This document shows positions 48,201-59,500 of a DNA stretch of 64,000 nt, piece after piece. The notes under the pieces are model-generated. The model was not told the origin of the DNA and ran no database searches. It saw nothing but the letters and a program-made list of their open reading frames with translations. Made by a program: the position numbers and the translations under genes. The stretch lies in NCBI GenBank assembly GCA_000149265.1, contig CH003145.1:11814-75813 (forward strand), given 5' to 3'. Numbering within the stretch: the stretch's first letter is position 1; every line of letters starts with the position of its first letter. The stretch comes from Ciona savignyi (lineage: Eukaryota > Chordata > Ascidiacea > Phlebobranchia > Cionidae).

Positions 48201-49911
48201 AAAATCCTCAAAATGGGCAAGTTTTGTTTCATTCCCACCACAGCTCTTACGTTTATAGTGTTGCTGCCACTTAATGTACAGCTTGATGTGAATGATATAA
48301 AAAAAAGATCAATCCAAATTATAGCAATGAGTAAACACAAAATGACACACCTTGGGAATTAAATCCTAAGCATTTAAACTTACTTATGATCTTCATTAGC
48401 AGCAGTAAACACATAGGCCTCCATTGGGTTCCACACAGCCACATTACTTTTTAACTTGAGGGTTACTTTATTGAGAGGAACAGCTGCACGGATATCATAC
48501 AATCGTATACTACGATCCACCACAGTGCTTATACAGAGGTTGGTTTCAACTGGATTAAATCTAACGCTGTTCACGGAATCCATGCCCCACTTATAAACCC
48601 GGATAGGTTCTGCACGCTCTAAATTCCAAATATCAACAGTTTGTCCACAGGTTGCGTACGTTGCTTCAGTCCAATGGTGATCCACACCAGTGTAGAGTGA
48701 CTGTACAAGATGAAAAATGTAGAATCCGTTTATTACAGCTTCCCATCTCAATATTTGGAACCAAAATATATAGACATTAAATACAAAATGTTATGAGAAA
48801 TGTTGTAAAATAACATATCTTAGAAACATACTAATGCGTGTCTAAACCATTACCTTAGTAACAAGGGTGTTGATTGGAAAATCACGGCCCTCACTTAATG
48901 CATCTGTGTTCCAATGTTTGATTGTTTTATCGTCACCAACTGATATAAACATGTTGCCATCTGCAGAACAAGTTAAGCCGCGAACAAACCCTGTGTGGCC
49001 TTGAAGGGTTCGGATGCATTGTCTGTTCGTAAGGTTCCATTGCCGAATCTAAAAAATAAATTTGTATCAATTTTATAGTATTTGTGAAAATTGGACTTCC
49101 GGTACATTCAGTACAAACGTATAACTTAATGAACCACCAATATTTAGACGTCTATACACCAAAAGTACAAATTACTGTAGGCTCAGAATGGGTAATGAAT
49201 GCATATATTCAAATTTTGAAAGAAACAAGGATAAATCAAAATGTCTCTTCATTATTTTTCTTGAAGTTTCATTGACTTGATTCTTGTAATGAATAAAAAT
49301 ATAAAGCACTATACCACTTCTTGCAAAAAATACTTGGTTTGTAAACATTCCTAAACAAGATCAATAAAATGTGCAAACAAAAAAGAAAGTTGAATACCTC
49401 GCCATCACAGGAACCAGAGAAGATGCTACTTAGTTTCTTGCGGTGTCGGCACATACAGCACACACCATCCCGGTGGCCATCTAACGATGCAATAAATGGT
49501 TTGGCAAACACTCGGTCTAGTTTAGTTGCATTTAGCGCTCTTAAGTATTCCCGTGGAGCTTCGAAGGGATGCAGAACTGGATTGTAGTTTCTGAACACTG
49601 AAATTGATTTTAAATAAATTTAATGTAGTTAAACATTTATGGGCTTATTCAATATTGGCAGTAAGGATGCCTAAGGAATGCATGGACCTCAGGAACCACA
49701 AGTTTGTAAAATGAGGAAATTTTTCAGCATAAATATGTTATTGTTTTCTTCACCAATATTGCAATTCACTTTCTAAAGTTATGTTTGGTATTATATGTAA
49801 TGGCTTAATAAACCAGGCATTTTCCATTAATCACAACTGACCTTTATGGATGTCACGTTTGGTTTCCCTCAAATAATCATCAGGATTTCGTGATAAAACT
49901 TTTACTTTCAT
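45256..49911 (-). CDS. DCAF13: DDB1- and CUL4-associated factor 13 (DCAF13/WDSOF1/Sof1), 445 aa
   Basis: Ten exons in coding order: 49842-49911, 49398-49597, 48854-49048, 48384-48700, 47698-47823, 46311-46415, 46030-46102, 45563-45657, 45404-45472 and 45256-45343. They sum to 1338 nt, giving 445 residues, the human length. Diagnostic blocks are MKVKVLSRNPDDYLRETKRD, HPFEAPREYLRALNATKLDR, VFAKPFIASLDGHRDGV, ATCGQTVDIW, FTAANEDHNLYTFDMR and REVYHTKRMQ. WD40 repeats fill about 65-335 and the Sof1-type tail about 345-445. The protein acts in small-subunit rRNA processing in the nucleolus and as a CUL4-DDB1 substrate receptor. Exon 9 seems to end at AAG TAA, but AA|GTAAGT is the donor to a last exon encoding HSKHGSVPRVVEKKKHIV, which matches the human C terminus. 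Confidence 0.96.
45745..45985 (-). repeat. Decayed SINE in a DCAF13 intron
   Basis: It opens with AGGATAGGATAT and keeps parts of the family order (AACACATGCTATTGTC, TAGCAGTTGGGTTACC, GACAAGGACACAACC). Many positions are lost. It is an old copy. Confidence 0.5.
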
Positions 49912-50138
49912 TATTAATACTTAACTTTGTGCAGCAGACTCACTACAAAAAGTAAATAGTGAAAATAATAGAAGAGCAAGGGATTTCAAAAATAAGAACT
50001 GAAAAATTTGTAAAGAATAATCCGGGATTTCTTAATAATACTTCTTAGTTTTGACTAATGAATTTATTGGAAAGGAAAAAAGGAAAAACAAAATGTTTAA
50101 ATCGCGTTTAATTCTGAATTTTTATAAAGGAATCAAAA

Positions 50139-50927
50139 TTATTTGTTTTTCTTTTTTTTTGTAGAGACTTTCTTTGACGAGGACTTTTTGGCGTATTTTT
50201 CTTCCAATTGTGAAATAAAGGAATCCATTTCCCTCCCTCTATTTCTATGACGTTTTAATATTAATTGTTCCAAGCTTTTATCATCATCATCTAGTCCTTG
50301 TTCTTTCCTTGCTTCTTCTGCCTCTTTTGCTTCTCGCTCATAAAACTTTTTTCGTTTTGTTCGTTTAGCTTTTGATTCTTTAACAAATGCATCATATGCT
50401 GGTAGCTCATCTTTGTCTATTTTACATTGAATAATTTTTCTAAACCTTGGTTCATCATCAATAGTACAACAAAGCTGTTGCTGCAGTATTAGATCCATAT
50501 CTCCTTTGCATTCTTTATAAACTTCTATTAAATCATTTATTTCTTCTTCTGAGTTTCTGTATTTGTCAGAAAATTGTCTAATATCTTCAGTGGTCATATG
50601 AAACATGTTGGACCAATAGTTCTTCCAACTTTTTTCATCGCTTTCAACAGCAGCATCGTCCAAGATGGTTCCCTCTTCATTATAGATCTTTCTTTGATCA
50701 TCATTTAACAGCACCTTACATACTTTTGATAGCACTTGAAATTTCTGGGTTGCTGATTCTTTCTGGTCCTCCCCAACTCGATCTGGATGCACTGTCAATG
50801 AAAGTTTACGATATGCTCTTTTAATAGCAGCCTCAGAAGCTTCTTTTGAAATATGAAGCAAGTCGTACAAATCTCTGGTTCCATACAACATCTCACAATC
50901 ATCGAGCAAACCCATCATATGTTTCAA
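50139..50927 (-). CDS. DNAJC9: DnaJ homolog subfamily C member 9, 262 aa, intronless
   Basis: One open frame of 262 codons. The J domain covers about residues 18-85, with the HPD motif at 47-49 (LTVHPDRVGEDQKESATQKF). The rest matches DNAJC9 along its length: EEEINDLIEVYKECKGDMDL, EPRFRKIIQ, YDAFVKESK, a Lys/Glu-rich helix and a basic C terminus. Human DNAJC9 has 260 residues and starts MGLLD; here that motif follows MKHM, so the real start may be Met5 (50915) rather than Met1. The human protein is a histone H3-H4 chaperone that recruits HSP70. An AATAAA lies on the minus strand at about 50061-50066. DCAF13 begins about 230 bp downstream on the same strand. The absence of introns is notable. 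Confidence 0.95.
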   Translation of the reverse strand: MKHMMGLLDDCEMLYGTRDLYDLLHISKEASEAAIKRAYRKLSLTVHPDRVGEDQKESATQKFQVLSKVCKVLLNDDQRKIYNEEGTILDDAAVESDEKSWKNYWSNMFHMTTEDIRQFSDKYRNSEEEINDLIEVYKECKGDMDLILQQQLCCTIDDEPRFRKIIQCKIDKDELPAYDAFVKESKAKRTKRKKFYEREAKEAEEARKEQGLDDDDKSLEQLILKRHRNRGREMDSFISQLEEKYAKKSSSKKVSTKKKKNK

Positions 50928-52685
50928 TTATAACTATCCTTATCCTAATATAATATAAATCTAAAGATTATATACATCACCACAGAGACAATTGTACATT
51001 TAACATAAAAAGAAATCTAGCAACTCACTCTACATGCACATAGCTTTAAATAGTACCTAAAAATACTTTTATAAACAATAAAAAGTAATATAACAGAATG
51101 AAAGCGCTATTGGAGGTAGGGGAAAGCAAATCACCAGAGATTGGTGAGTAGGCTATTATAGATCAATATAAGATTTCTTAGTTAATTAAAAAATACAATG
51201 TTGAAACCTCTTTTTTGACACAAGCGTTTGTGGTACCTTCAATAACTACAGGATCACTTTGAGGGTTAGGTTACCAAGTGCTCCTTTACTAATTAGCAGC
51301 ATTATGGTGTTTGATGTTTTGTACGAAATGTTAACATGTGATTTGCTTGGGAATTTAAAAAACTTAAAGGTAAAAAAAATTGTTCTAAATTAATGGTTTT
51401 AGATTTCTAGTGTGGCGTATGGAGTTTACGTATCACCCTCTGTGCCTTTTTCTTTAATTCTATTTATTTGTGACGTTGTTCTCTTTTTTAGTTTCCCGTT
51501 TTGTTGGCGCTTCGTGATTGGTTTATTTGGTTGATTACGTGTTTTCCTTGTTTTTCCCATGTCGCCAATTTTGATGAGGGCAGGTAGATTACACGGTCGA
51601 GTAAAGAGGTTATCGAACCCTACCGAGTTGATTCGTTACACTAGTATAAAGCGATGTAAACCTGTAATTAATATAAAACTCTCTACTTTTTTTGTGTAAA
51701 TCCGATTTATATGATGTGTCAAGTTAATTCAATTCAAGTTTATATATATGTTGTGTGTAATATTGCTTGAGGTTGTATATGCTATAATATAATTAAGGTG
51801 CAAGGTTTGGTGTGGAATGAATAAATATATATGAATATAAAGAGAAAAATAAAAAGAAAAGAATGAGCAAAAGGCTTTAGAAAAGTACAGAAATAAATAA
51901 TGGCAATTATAAAGTCTTATTTTTTATACACTTTTAAATTTATTTATTTGTTCAACTTTAAACTGACCAAATAACTAATTGTAACACATTCTAAATAAGC
52001 AACTGAGTAATTAATAATGGACTAATAACAAACTTGAATCGTTGGGTCGGTATCACTCATGGCTACTGGGTAATCCACATTAGGATTTATATGCGTTCAT
52101 CGTCTGGTCACACAATTCCACAAACTGTTATAAAATATTGTTTTTCCGATTTTAAAGAAAAAAAGAATAGACTTAAACTAAAAATACATTAACACAACAG
52201 GCACGTGGCTTTTGATTTTTATAAACAAACTTTTCTTTTATGCACTAATTCGTACGGGCAACGTAATATGTGAGACAAGCATTTTTAGTCAAATAATTAA
52301 TCTCTATTAATGATATTATTAATAGACATGTGGTTGGATTTAAAATTTATTACATTGGATGGAAAAGATGGACCGCGGGTATGTAATTAGCACTAATAAA
52401 AAACATGTTTGACAATAGTCGGATTGCCAGGACTGTTACGGAATTTAGCAAAAGGAAGGTATGTTACCTTATGTTCAAGACTTTAAAATATTTTAGTTTT
52501 TGTTGTATGATTATACCGGATATGTCGTGCTTTTATATACCCCTAATTACACAGCCTTTTATCTGACATTCCGCTGGGTTACCATCAAGCCCAACCAAGT
52601 CGGTTTTTTTTATCTTAAACGAGTTCGCAACAATTCTCTCATCTCAAACAAGTTCTCTGAACTTACAAATAGGAGTGTTTTTGTA

Positions 52686-52860
52686 CTTGCACAAAACTTT
52701 ACTTCAGGTTTAGTCGAACCCATTAATCCACTAGCTTTAGGCGACGTCTGAAAGTGACATGCCCAAGAGCACACTACCTTCTAGCCAGTGGCTGGTTTCG
52801 ATCTTTCAACCTTTTTGGGAAAAGGCCAAGCACTAAAACTACATGGCGGGGCAAATTAAC
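52686..52860 (-). repeat. SINE fragment
   Basis: The right half of the SINE (GAACCCATTAATCCACTAGC through GGCCAAGCACTAAAACTACA) is present in decayed form. It lies directly beside the more complete copy at 52994, in the same orientation. Confidence 0.7.
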
Positions 52861-52993
52861 TTAAACAATGGAAAGTTTGTGCCTTACTTAATATAGAGGC
52901 ATAATATCGATTGTGCCCAATCTTACCATTTTTCTACAAACATTACAATGGGGTATAAAATGACTCTTTGAGAAAAAAAAGATTTATACTCAG

Positions 52994-53270
52994 ATAGGAT
53001 ATTCATGTTTATCTCCGTTAATGGGAAAACCTAGGGGGTTATCACACAGGCAATTATCAGATCACCTTGCGCCCACCGTTTGGTTACCGGGGATATTGCA
53101 GTGTGTCATGTATGATTTAAACTTTCCTTCACTTTGGTAAAACCTATTAATCTGCTGGGTTCAGGCAATGTCTGTAAAGTGCCTTGCCCAAGGACACAAC
53201 CGACCAGTTTCGCACCTGCAACCTTTGAAAGGCTTCGAACTAAACCGCCAGATTAACCGGTCGAACTTGT
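52994..53270 (-). mobile_element. tRNA-derived SINE, near-complete
   Basis: It runs from AGATAGGATATTCATG on the left through CAGGCAATGTCTGTAAAGTG to a shortened tRNA-like head on the right (AACCGCCAGATTAACCGG). The CTAGCTAGCGA segment of the full copies is deleted. Confidence 0.82.
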
Positions 53271-53555
53271 CTCCCTGTTATTTGGACCTGGTTGGTGGAC
53301 CACCACTGCTTACAGTTCGATTAATTGAAATCTAGATAGAAGTTATTTTACTTTACTAAAGATAAGCTTCGGTATACAAATAACCTCAAGAATCATTTCG
53401 AGTTGGTTACAATAGGTTGGAACTGTATTGCCACACTACTACACCGTCGTAAACTCACAAACTCAAGTGAATTTTGAACTCTAAATTATGACTACAACAG
53501 GGAACATTTTGATCTAAAACCACAATTTGTACAAAAACATAACCTACTACAACTA

Positions 53556-56500
53556 TCACGATATAAATACATCAGTTTGTTTTTCGGCATTCAAACTATG
53601 CAGTGCAAGTTTATCTCCAATCTCAAAGGTGACTTCCCTTTCAGGGGTCACACGATCAGGCAACAGTGGAGAGGACAATCTTACATCAATACAAGGGTCA
53701 GATTGCGAGGTTTTTAGTGCTGCTTTGGTTGGAGTTTCAACATCTTTGGTTGTTATCGGATCATTTACATTGTTATTATCATCAGTTAATGACAGAATGG
53801 GTAAAAACGATGGCCGCGATACAGTGGACTTAAAAGTGATGAAAGGTGAATTTGATTCACTTTCCCATTTAACCATACTTTCGAATGGGGTTGTAGTGTA
53901 TGAAAGGTCACCACATAAACCTTCTTCCGATTTTGATATACTCCGTGTTACATTCGACCTTCGTACTGGAGTTAAAATGTTTTCATCTGTTAGCCCGCTA
54001 GAAGTTTTCCGTTCTTTTCTTTTGTTCTTCCAAGATTTAATAACGTTCCAAAGATTGCTGCTGTTTCGTCGCACCCCTTTACCTTCAGCACCAGAGTCAT
54101 CTGATGGATTTCTTGATTGCTTGCCTCGCAATTTATCACCAGAACTAGAACTCAGGTTATCAAATTCCCGTTTTAAAGTCAATTGCTTCTTTTTCACGTC
54201 TTTCTTGGTTTCTAACATTTGATGACGAAAACCAGTTAAGTTATTTGATGTGGAATGTACTTTTTGGATTCTTTTACCATCTTCAGCACTGACAACCATC
54301 GATTCTTCGGCAATCATCAACAAGTTGCTGCTTTCCATTGATTTCTGACTTTTCACCCTACTGTGCAAAGGTGAGTCGGCAGTTGGTGAACTTGGGTTGG
54401 AAACAATTTGCAATCTACGACGCATGTCCTCAGTAAATGGCATGATCGGCTCATCAACATAACTGAGATTTGATTTGGGCCGTTGTCTGGACACCAGGTG
54501 CTGGGTGACAGCGGCTGGGTAACTGGGCAGTTCAAGCAAAGGTGGTAAGCTTGGAATAGAAATTGCATCTGTTGCTTCATTTCCTGCAATACATAACAGA
54601 TCATCAGATTTTTTGGAAAGTATAGACATAAAATGTGTGAAAATGACAAACCTGGTAACCCTTACTGGTAATATACAGGTTAAGGGTAAGGCTCATAGAA
54701 ATGCATCGTATATAATATGCAACACAAATACAGTCAAACTTCCATACTATGCCACTTCGCTACTATATCACCCTCGCTACAATACCACTTTTGATCGTCA
54801 CCAACTAAATTTACTAGAAAATATATTTACTATGCCTCTTGAGGTACAGTATTGCTGTTAACAATAAACTATAAACGAAACAATTAAAAGACTGTGAAAC
54901 GGCAAAAATATATGTATCATTATCAATGTATGTGTATGTAATGTGTTTTCTCATATGTTACCTACTGTAGTTCAGCACAAAAATGTAAGAAATTGCGCTT
55001 TGAATTGCCATTGTGGGCTAATTAATTCTTAATCTGAAACAAACTTTTGATTTCAAAATAACTGCACTGTACTTTATACGGTAATTCATGTCATGTGGCA
55101 TTACATTGTCACGTCACAAGGCTGTTATTACTTTAAACTTGTTACTATACCAGTCTTGCTACTATGCTACTTTCTCTCGCTCCAAAAGGGTGGCATAATA
55201 TCGAAGTTTGACTGGGACATTTAGAGAAATATAGGATGTGTGGCTGTGGTCTATAAAGATTACCTGTGGGACTGGGCATGGAAGATGTTAATGAAGCAAC
55301 TTCACTGTCTAAGTTTCGGGCTTGACACCTAAATCCCCATCGTAACTGCTTGGGTGATGGGATGGAATTTGCGAATGAAAGCGAAGACCCAAATGGTGAG
55401 TCGTTGGCTGGGTTTGATGCTGCATCAGTTTCACTCATCATGGAGCCAGTGTCGGGTGAAGCAATTGAATCACGGAACAATCGACTTGGTCCCATTCCGA
55501 GCCATATCTCATTGTGTCGCAGCTTTGCCCGTCTGTGAGCTGGGATGAAGTTTCTCGATCTCCTGCAAGTTTAGAAGTAAATATGAGGTCGGAACAATAC
55601 TTGCAATAATGAATCAGCGCAAAATGTAAAAACTAGTTATAAAAATTACTTTGTATAAACTGAAAGTAATAGGTTTAATAATTTTATTAAAAAGCATAAC
55701 TAACACAAAATTATGTAAACATTTTACTTTCGCTTTGCTGTTAAATAAATTCTTTTCTGAGCATTTTCCCGATCACTGTCCTGTCTTCTGCGAATAGTTG
55801 GTGGTTTACGACCAGTTTCATTCTGAAGTGAACTGTTTTTTGTAGCAGAAGCCGAGATGCCATTTCGTTTCTTTAGAGGTTTTTTCGTTTTGTTGTTATT
55901 GTTACTGATAGTGGATGATAAAGATGGTTTATTTTCATCTTTCGGCAGAGGAGTTTTTTCAGAGTTAAAGGGTTTTTCGAGTTTCACTATCACTTGATCA
56001 TTGGTAACATCAGTGTCATCATTCTTCTGAATATTTTCTTCGTCGTATTCAGTTTCCGACATCACTTGTTTGTCATCGCCGCCATCTGGTACATCATCAT
56101 CTGGTTCCTGGAAATTGTGGTGGAATATTTAAAAAGTAAAAAATTAAAATAAAAACATGGCAGCAGGACAATTAACTTTGGTTATAGAAAATAACCTAGG
56201 TTCAAAGCAAATTTAAGAATAAAACAGACAAAAATTTAAAACTAAAATGTAAAAGCAATGAGAAAGGTTTTCATGAAGAAACACAAAGCTTACTGGTGAT
56301 GTAGTAGAACCAGCATCATCATCATCATCATCATCATCACTTGAATGAACATCATCTGCATTTGTTTTGATGGTCGGCGTCATCAGCGGCGTGGTGTCGG
56401 AGTCAAAGTGAAATTGACGGTTGAACAAGCGGAGGTTATCCAATCGGTTTTTGGAGGATGGGATGCCCAGCAGCAGTTTTGCCTTGTCATCACTTGCTTG

Positions 56501-59500
56501 TTGCTAAACATAAATAGATTCTTGGAATATAAAATGATAAATTACTTTAATCTAAATCGATGGAAATTAGTTTCATAAAGCCATTTAATTATTAAAAACC
56601 TAACAACCTTTCACTCTTTTAAAAGATAGTAAATAAATATGATATTTATGTTTTATCGCCATTAATGAGAAATCGCAGTGGCCCACAGGCAATTGTCAGA
56701 TTACTCTGCCCCGACTGTGGGTTTCTGCAGCCATTTCAATGTCTTGTATATTAAGATGTTGCTTGGGATTATTTTTAGGTCAATTCATTATTCTCATGGC
56801 CACGTCCCCCAAGTTTCTCGCGAAATAGACAATTATACCTAACATTCAGGTGGTTTGATCCAACAATCTTCCAGCTTGAAAGCCACAGAACTAATTAAGT
56901 GATATATTTGGCGAGCTATCTGATGATTATCTAATCATTTTTCACACACTTACTTTCGTTTGGATTAGCCAATGCAGTTAGTTATAAGCACGCAATTAAG
57001 AACAATCTTGATCATTACTGTCATATTGATTATTTACCTTTGAATCATTGATGTCCTTTAAAAGATCCATTCGGTTTTCTGGGATTTGAACATTTTCTTT
57101 GGGAAGTCTGTGTCAATAAGCACCAAATTAACAAAAACTATTGCATGTTGTTGGATGTGTATTTAGTATTTATATTTACAAACGCACCATTTGCGACACC
57201 CGTTCATAGAGATTTAAGCATTAAAATATTTTCTTGAAAATTAATTTTTAATTAAGGTATATATTTATGCACAGCTTTTCATCATCTAATAATTTTGTAT
57301 AAAACATCACATTGTACGATTAAGGCCTACCAATGAGTAATATATTGATACACCAACGACAAACAATAGAGTCGTTTCAAAACGAATCAAGCAATTGCTA
57401 CTTAACATTCGTTTTTCCTTTTATCTTTACACAAGAGCAGACAAGATTATTTATATTGATGTTTGGGATAACAACGCCGCTAGTGAACCCACAGGAAAAT
57501 CAATATCCATTAGGCCCAAAGAAAATAATAACACATTCCATAATAGTAATCGAAATTTGTATTCTAGATTCTAGAATAGTTTACAGTACGTAATAATCCT
57601 ATATTGTGTTAACCTACGGCAAGCAAGTACAAAGTAACAGCATTTTGTTTTAATAGTGCTAACTATCAATTGAAAGTATAACGATGCTGAAAATGTATAA
57701 ACAACACAAAGTCTAGGATTGTTGGTTGTCAAGAATTCATTTCTCAATAAACCTTGGATTTACAGCTTTAAATAATAAAAAATGTAAAGCAGCTATAATT
57801 ATTTGAATAAAGCTTCATCACCTCATATCAAAAGTTGAACCCATAAAAGGCTCCACTTTATGATTAGCAGAAGCAGCAGTGTAAGGCACATCTGGGTTTG
57901 GAATATTCCAGTATAGATCTCGCTGCATTTTTGGGTGTTTCGAGTACATTTGATCCACAGCAAGCATAGAAATTTCAAGGTTTCGATCGATGCACCAATT
58001 TACCTCGAAATCATCGTCATCCTCCCCAAACGGATTGATCAGTTGCTCTGCCACCTTGTAGAAAGAAATAACGAATTCACAACAGTTTCATACCAGAATG
58101 AACAACTCACAATCAACCTACGTTTTCTGGATTCATTAAAATCTCACACACTGATAAATTCATAGAAAGAGAAATAATACAGTACGGGTATGGCAAATAA
58201 TACACTTTTGCACAATGGTTATCGTGACATAGAAACTAACCATCTAAATATGGTTCTAAACAGTCCATTTTACTTTATACAGCATGCTTACATGTGGTAA
58301 GATTCAATAAAACTAGACGGTGTTAACCACCAACATACTGTTCTATTGAATATCTGCTTTTATGTCTAAAACGGGAAAAGATTCAACTAAATTTGTTATT
58401 ATATTTGGGTACAAGGCAAACCTGTTATAACAGAAATATTTTTGGTTTGAGTGAAAAATAAAAAGATTTCTTACTTTAAGCCATCCCATGTAGAAAAAGA
58501 ATTGGCATATGGTAAAGATAGGAACGTACAAGTCAACCTCATGACCGGTATAGTTCATCGTAGGGTCAAGGTATTGTCGACTCAGCAGGGTTGATACAAA
58601 AAACATGTAGACGGCAACAGTGACAACCTAAAGTTTGATTTAGTTAAAAAAACACTGCACTGTTTGCTACTAATGTCAGCTTTATACCTGTGTATACACC
58701 AAAGGAACACTTATCCAGTCGTAATTTACAAGAGACCCACAGTGAGTGCGATAGGTGTTTAACTCCTGCAAAAACAAAGTGGCTGAATCAATATTGCCAT
58801 TCACTCTTTCCGAACACTATGTTTGTATAGTGTTAACTTTATCTTGTTGCAATATTAGCTTACCTCCAAAATCAACTTGTACGTCATATCATCATATATG
58901 CGCCCTTCCTGTCTTAGTTTTGACAGAAGGTTACTAAACCACACAAAGGGCACCCAATACTTTAGGTTTTCAGTTTTAATGCTTTCATACAAGCTGTATT
59001 CACTCTTGGTCATAATACCTGTAAAAGGAAGAATTACTATAGGTTAATTGGGTCAATGTGTTAAGTAATATTTATTATGCTGTCACTGTCACATTCACAC
59101 TAAAAGTACATATATATATATTTAATGGCAAGAAAGTAGTAATTATAAAAAACAATAAAGCAATGTTAAAAACAGTTTTTTTATATAATACTACAAAACA
59201 ATTTAGTACAAAAAAGATTTATAAATAATAATACAATTTAATAAAAAAGTTATTATCTTTAAAAAATTAAATGTTACCGGTACTGTCATAATCATTATAT
59301 CATAAAGATAAAACAATAACAACATTACCGGTGGGTAGTAAACTATTAATTAATTTAAAGCATGTTTATTATAAACCAAGATATGAAAGGATAAAAAACT
59401 ACACATATTTTTAAATAATGAGCATGTTGAAATTAACTATTACAAATGTTGGGGGAAAAATATAGTAAAATTTTAAAATTTCCCATTTTTCTGTGGGATG

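Larger units (their letters stand above)
50928..53555. other. Intergenic region with repeat fragments
   Basis: It contains a degenerate end of the MITE at about 51231-51285 (ACTACAGGATCACTTTGAGG then GGTTAGGTT). Two SINE pieces lie at 52686-52860 and 52994-53270. I could not support any gene. Confidence 0.5.

Noticed and set aside
53527..54222. 231-codon plus-strand frame
   Set aside because: It is antisense to the last bestrophin exon, whose frame is longer and joins upstream exons in phase.
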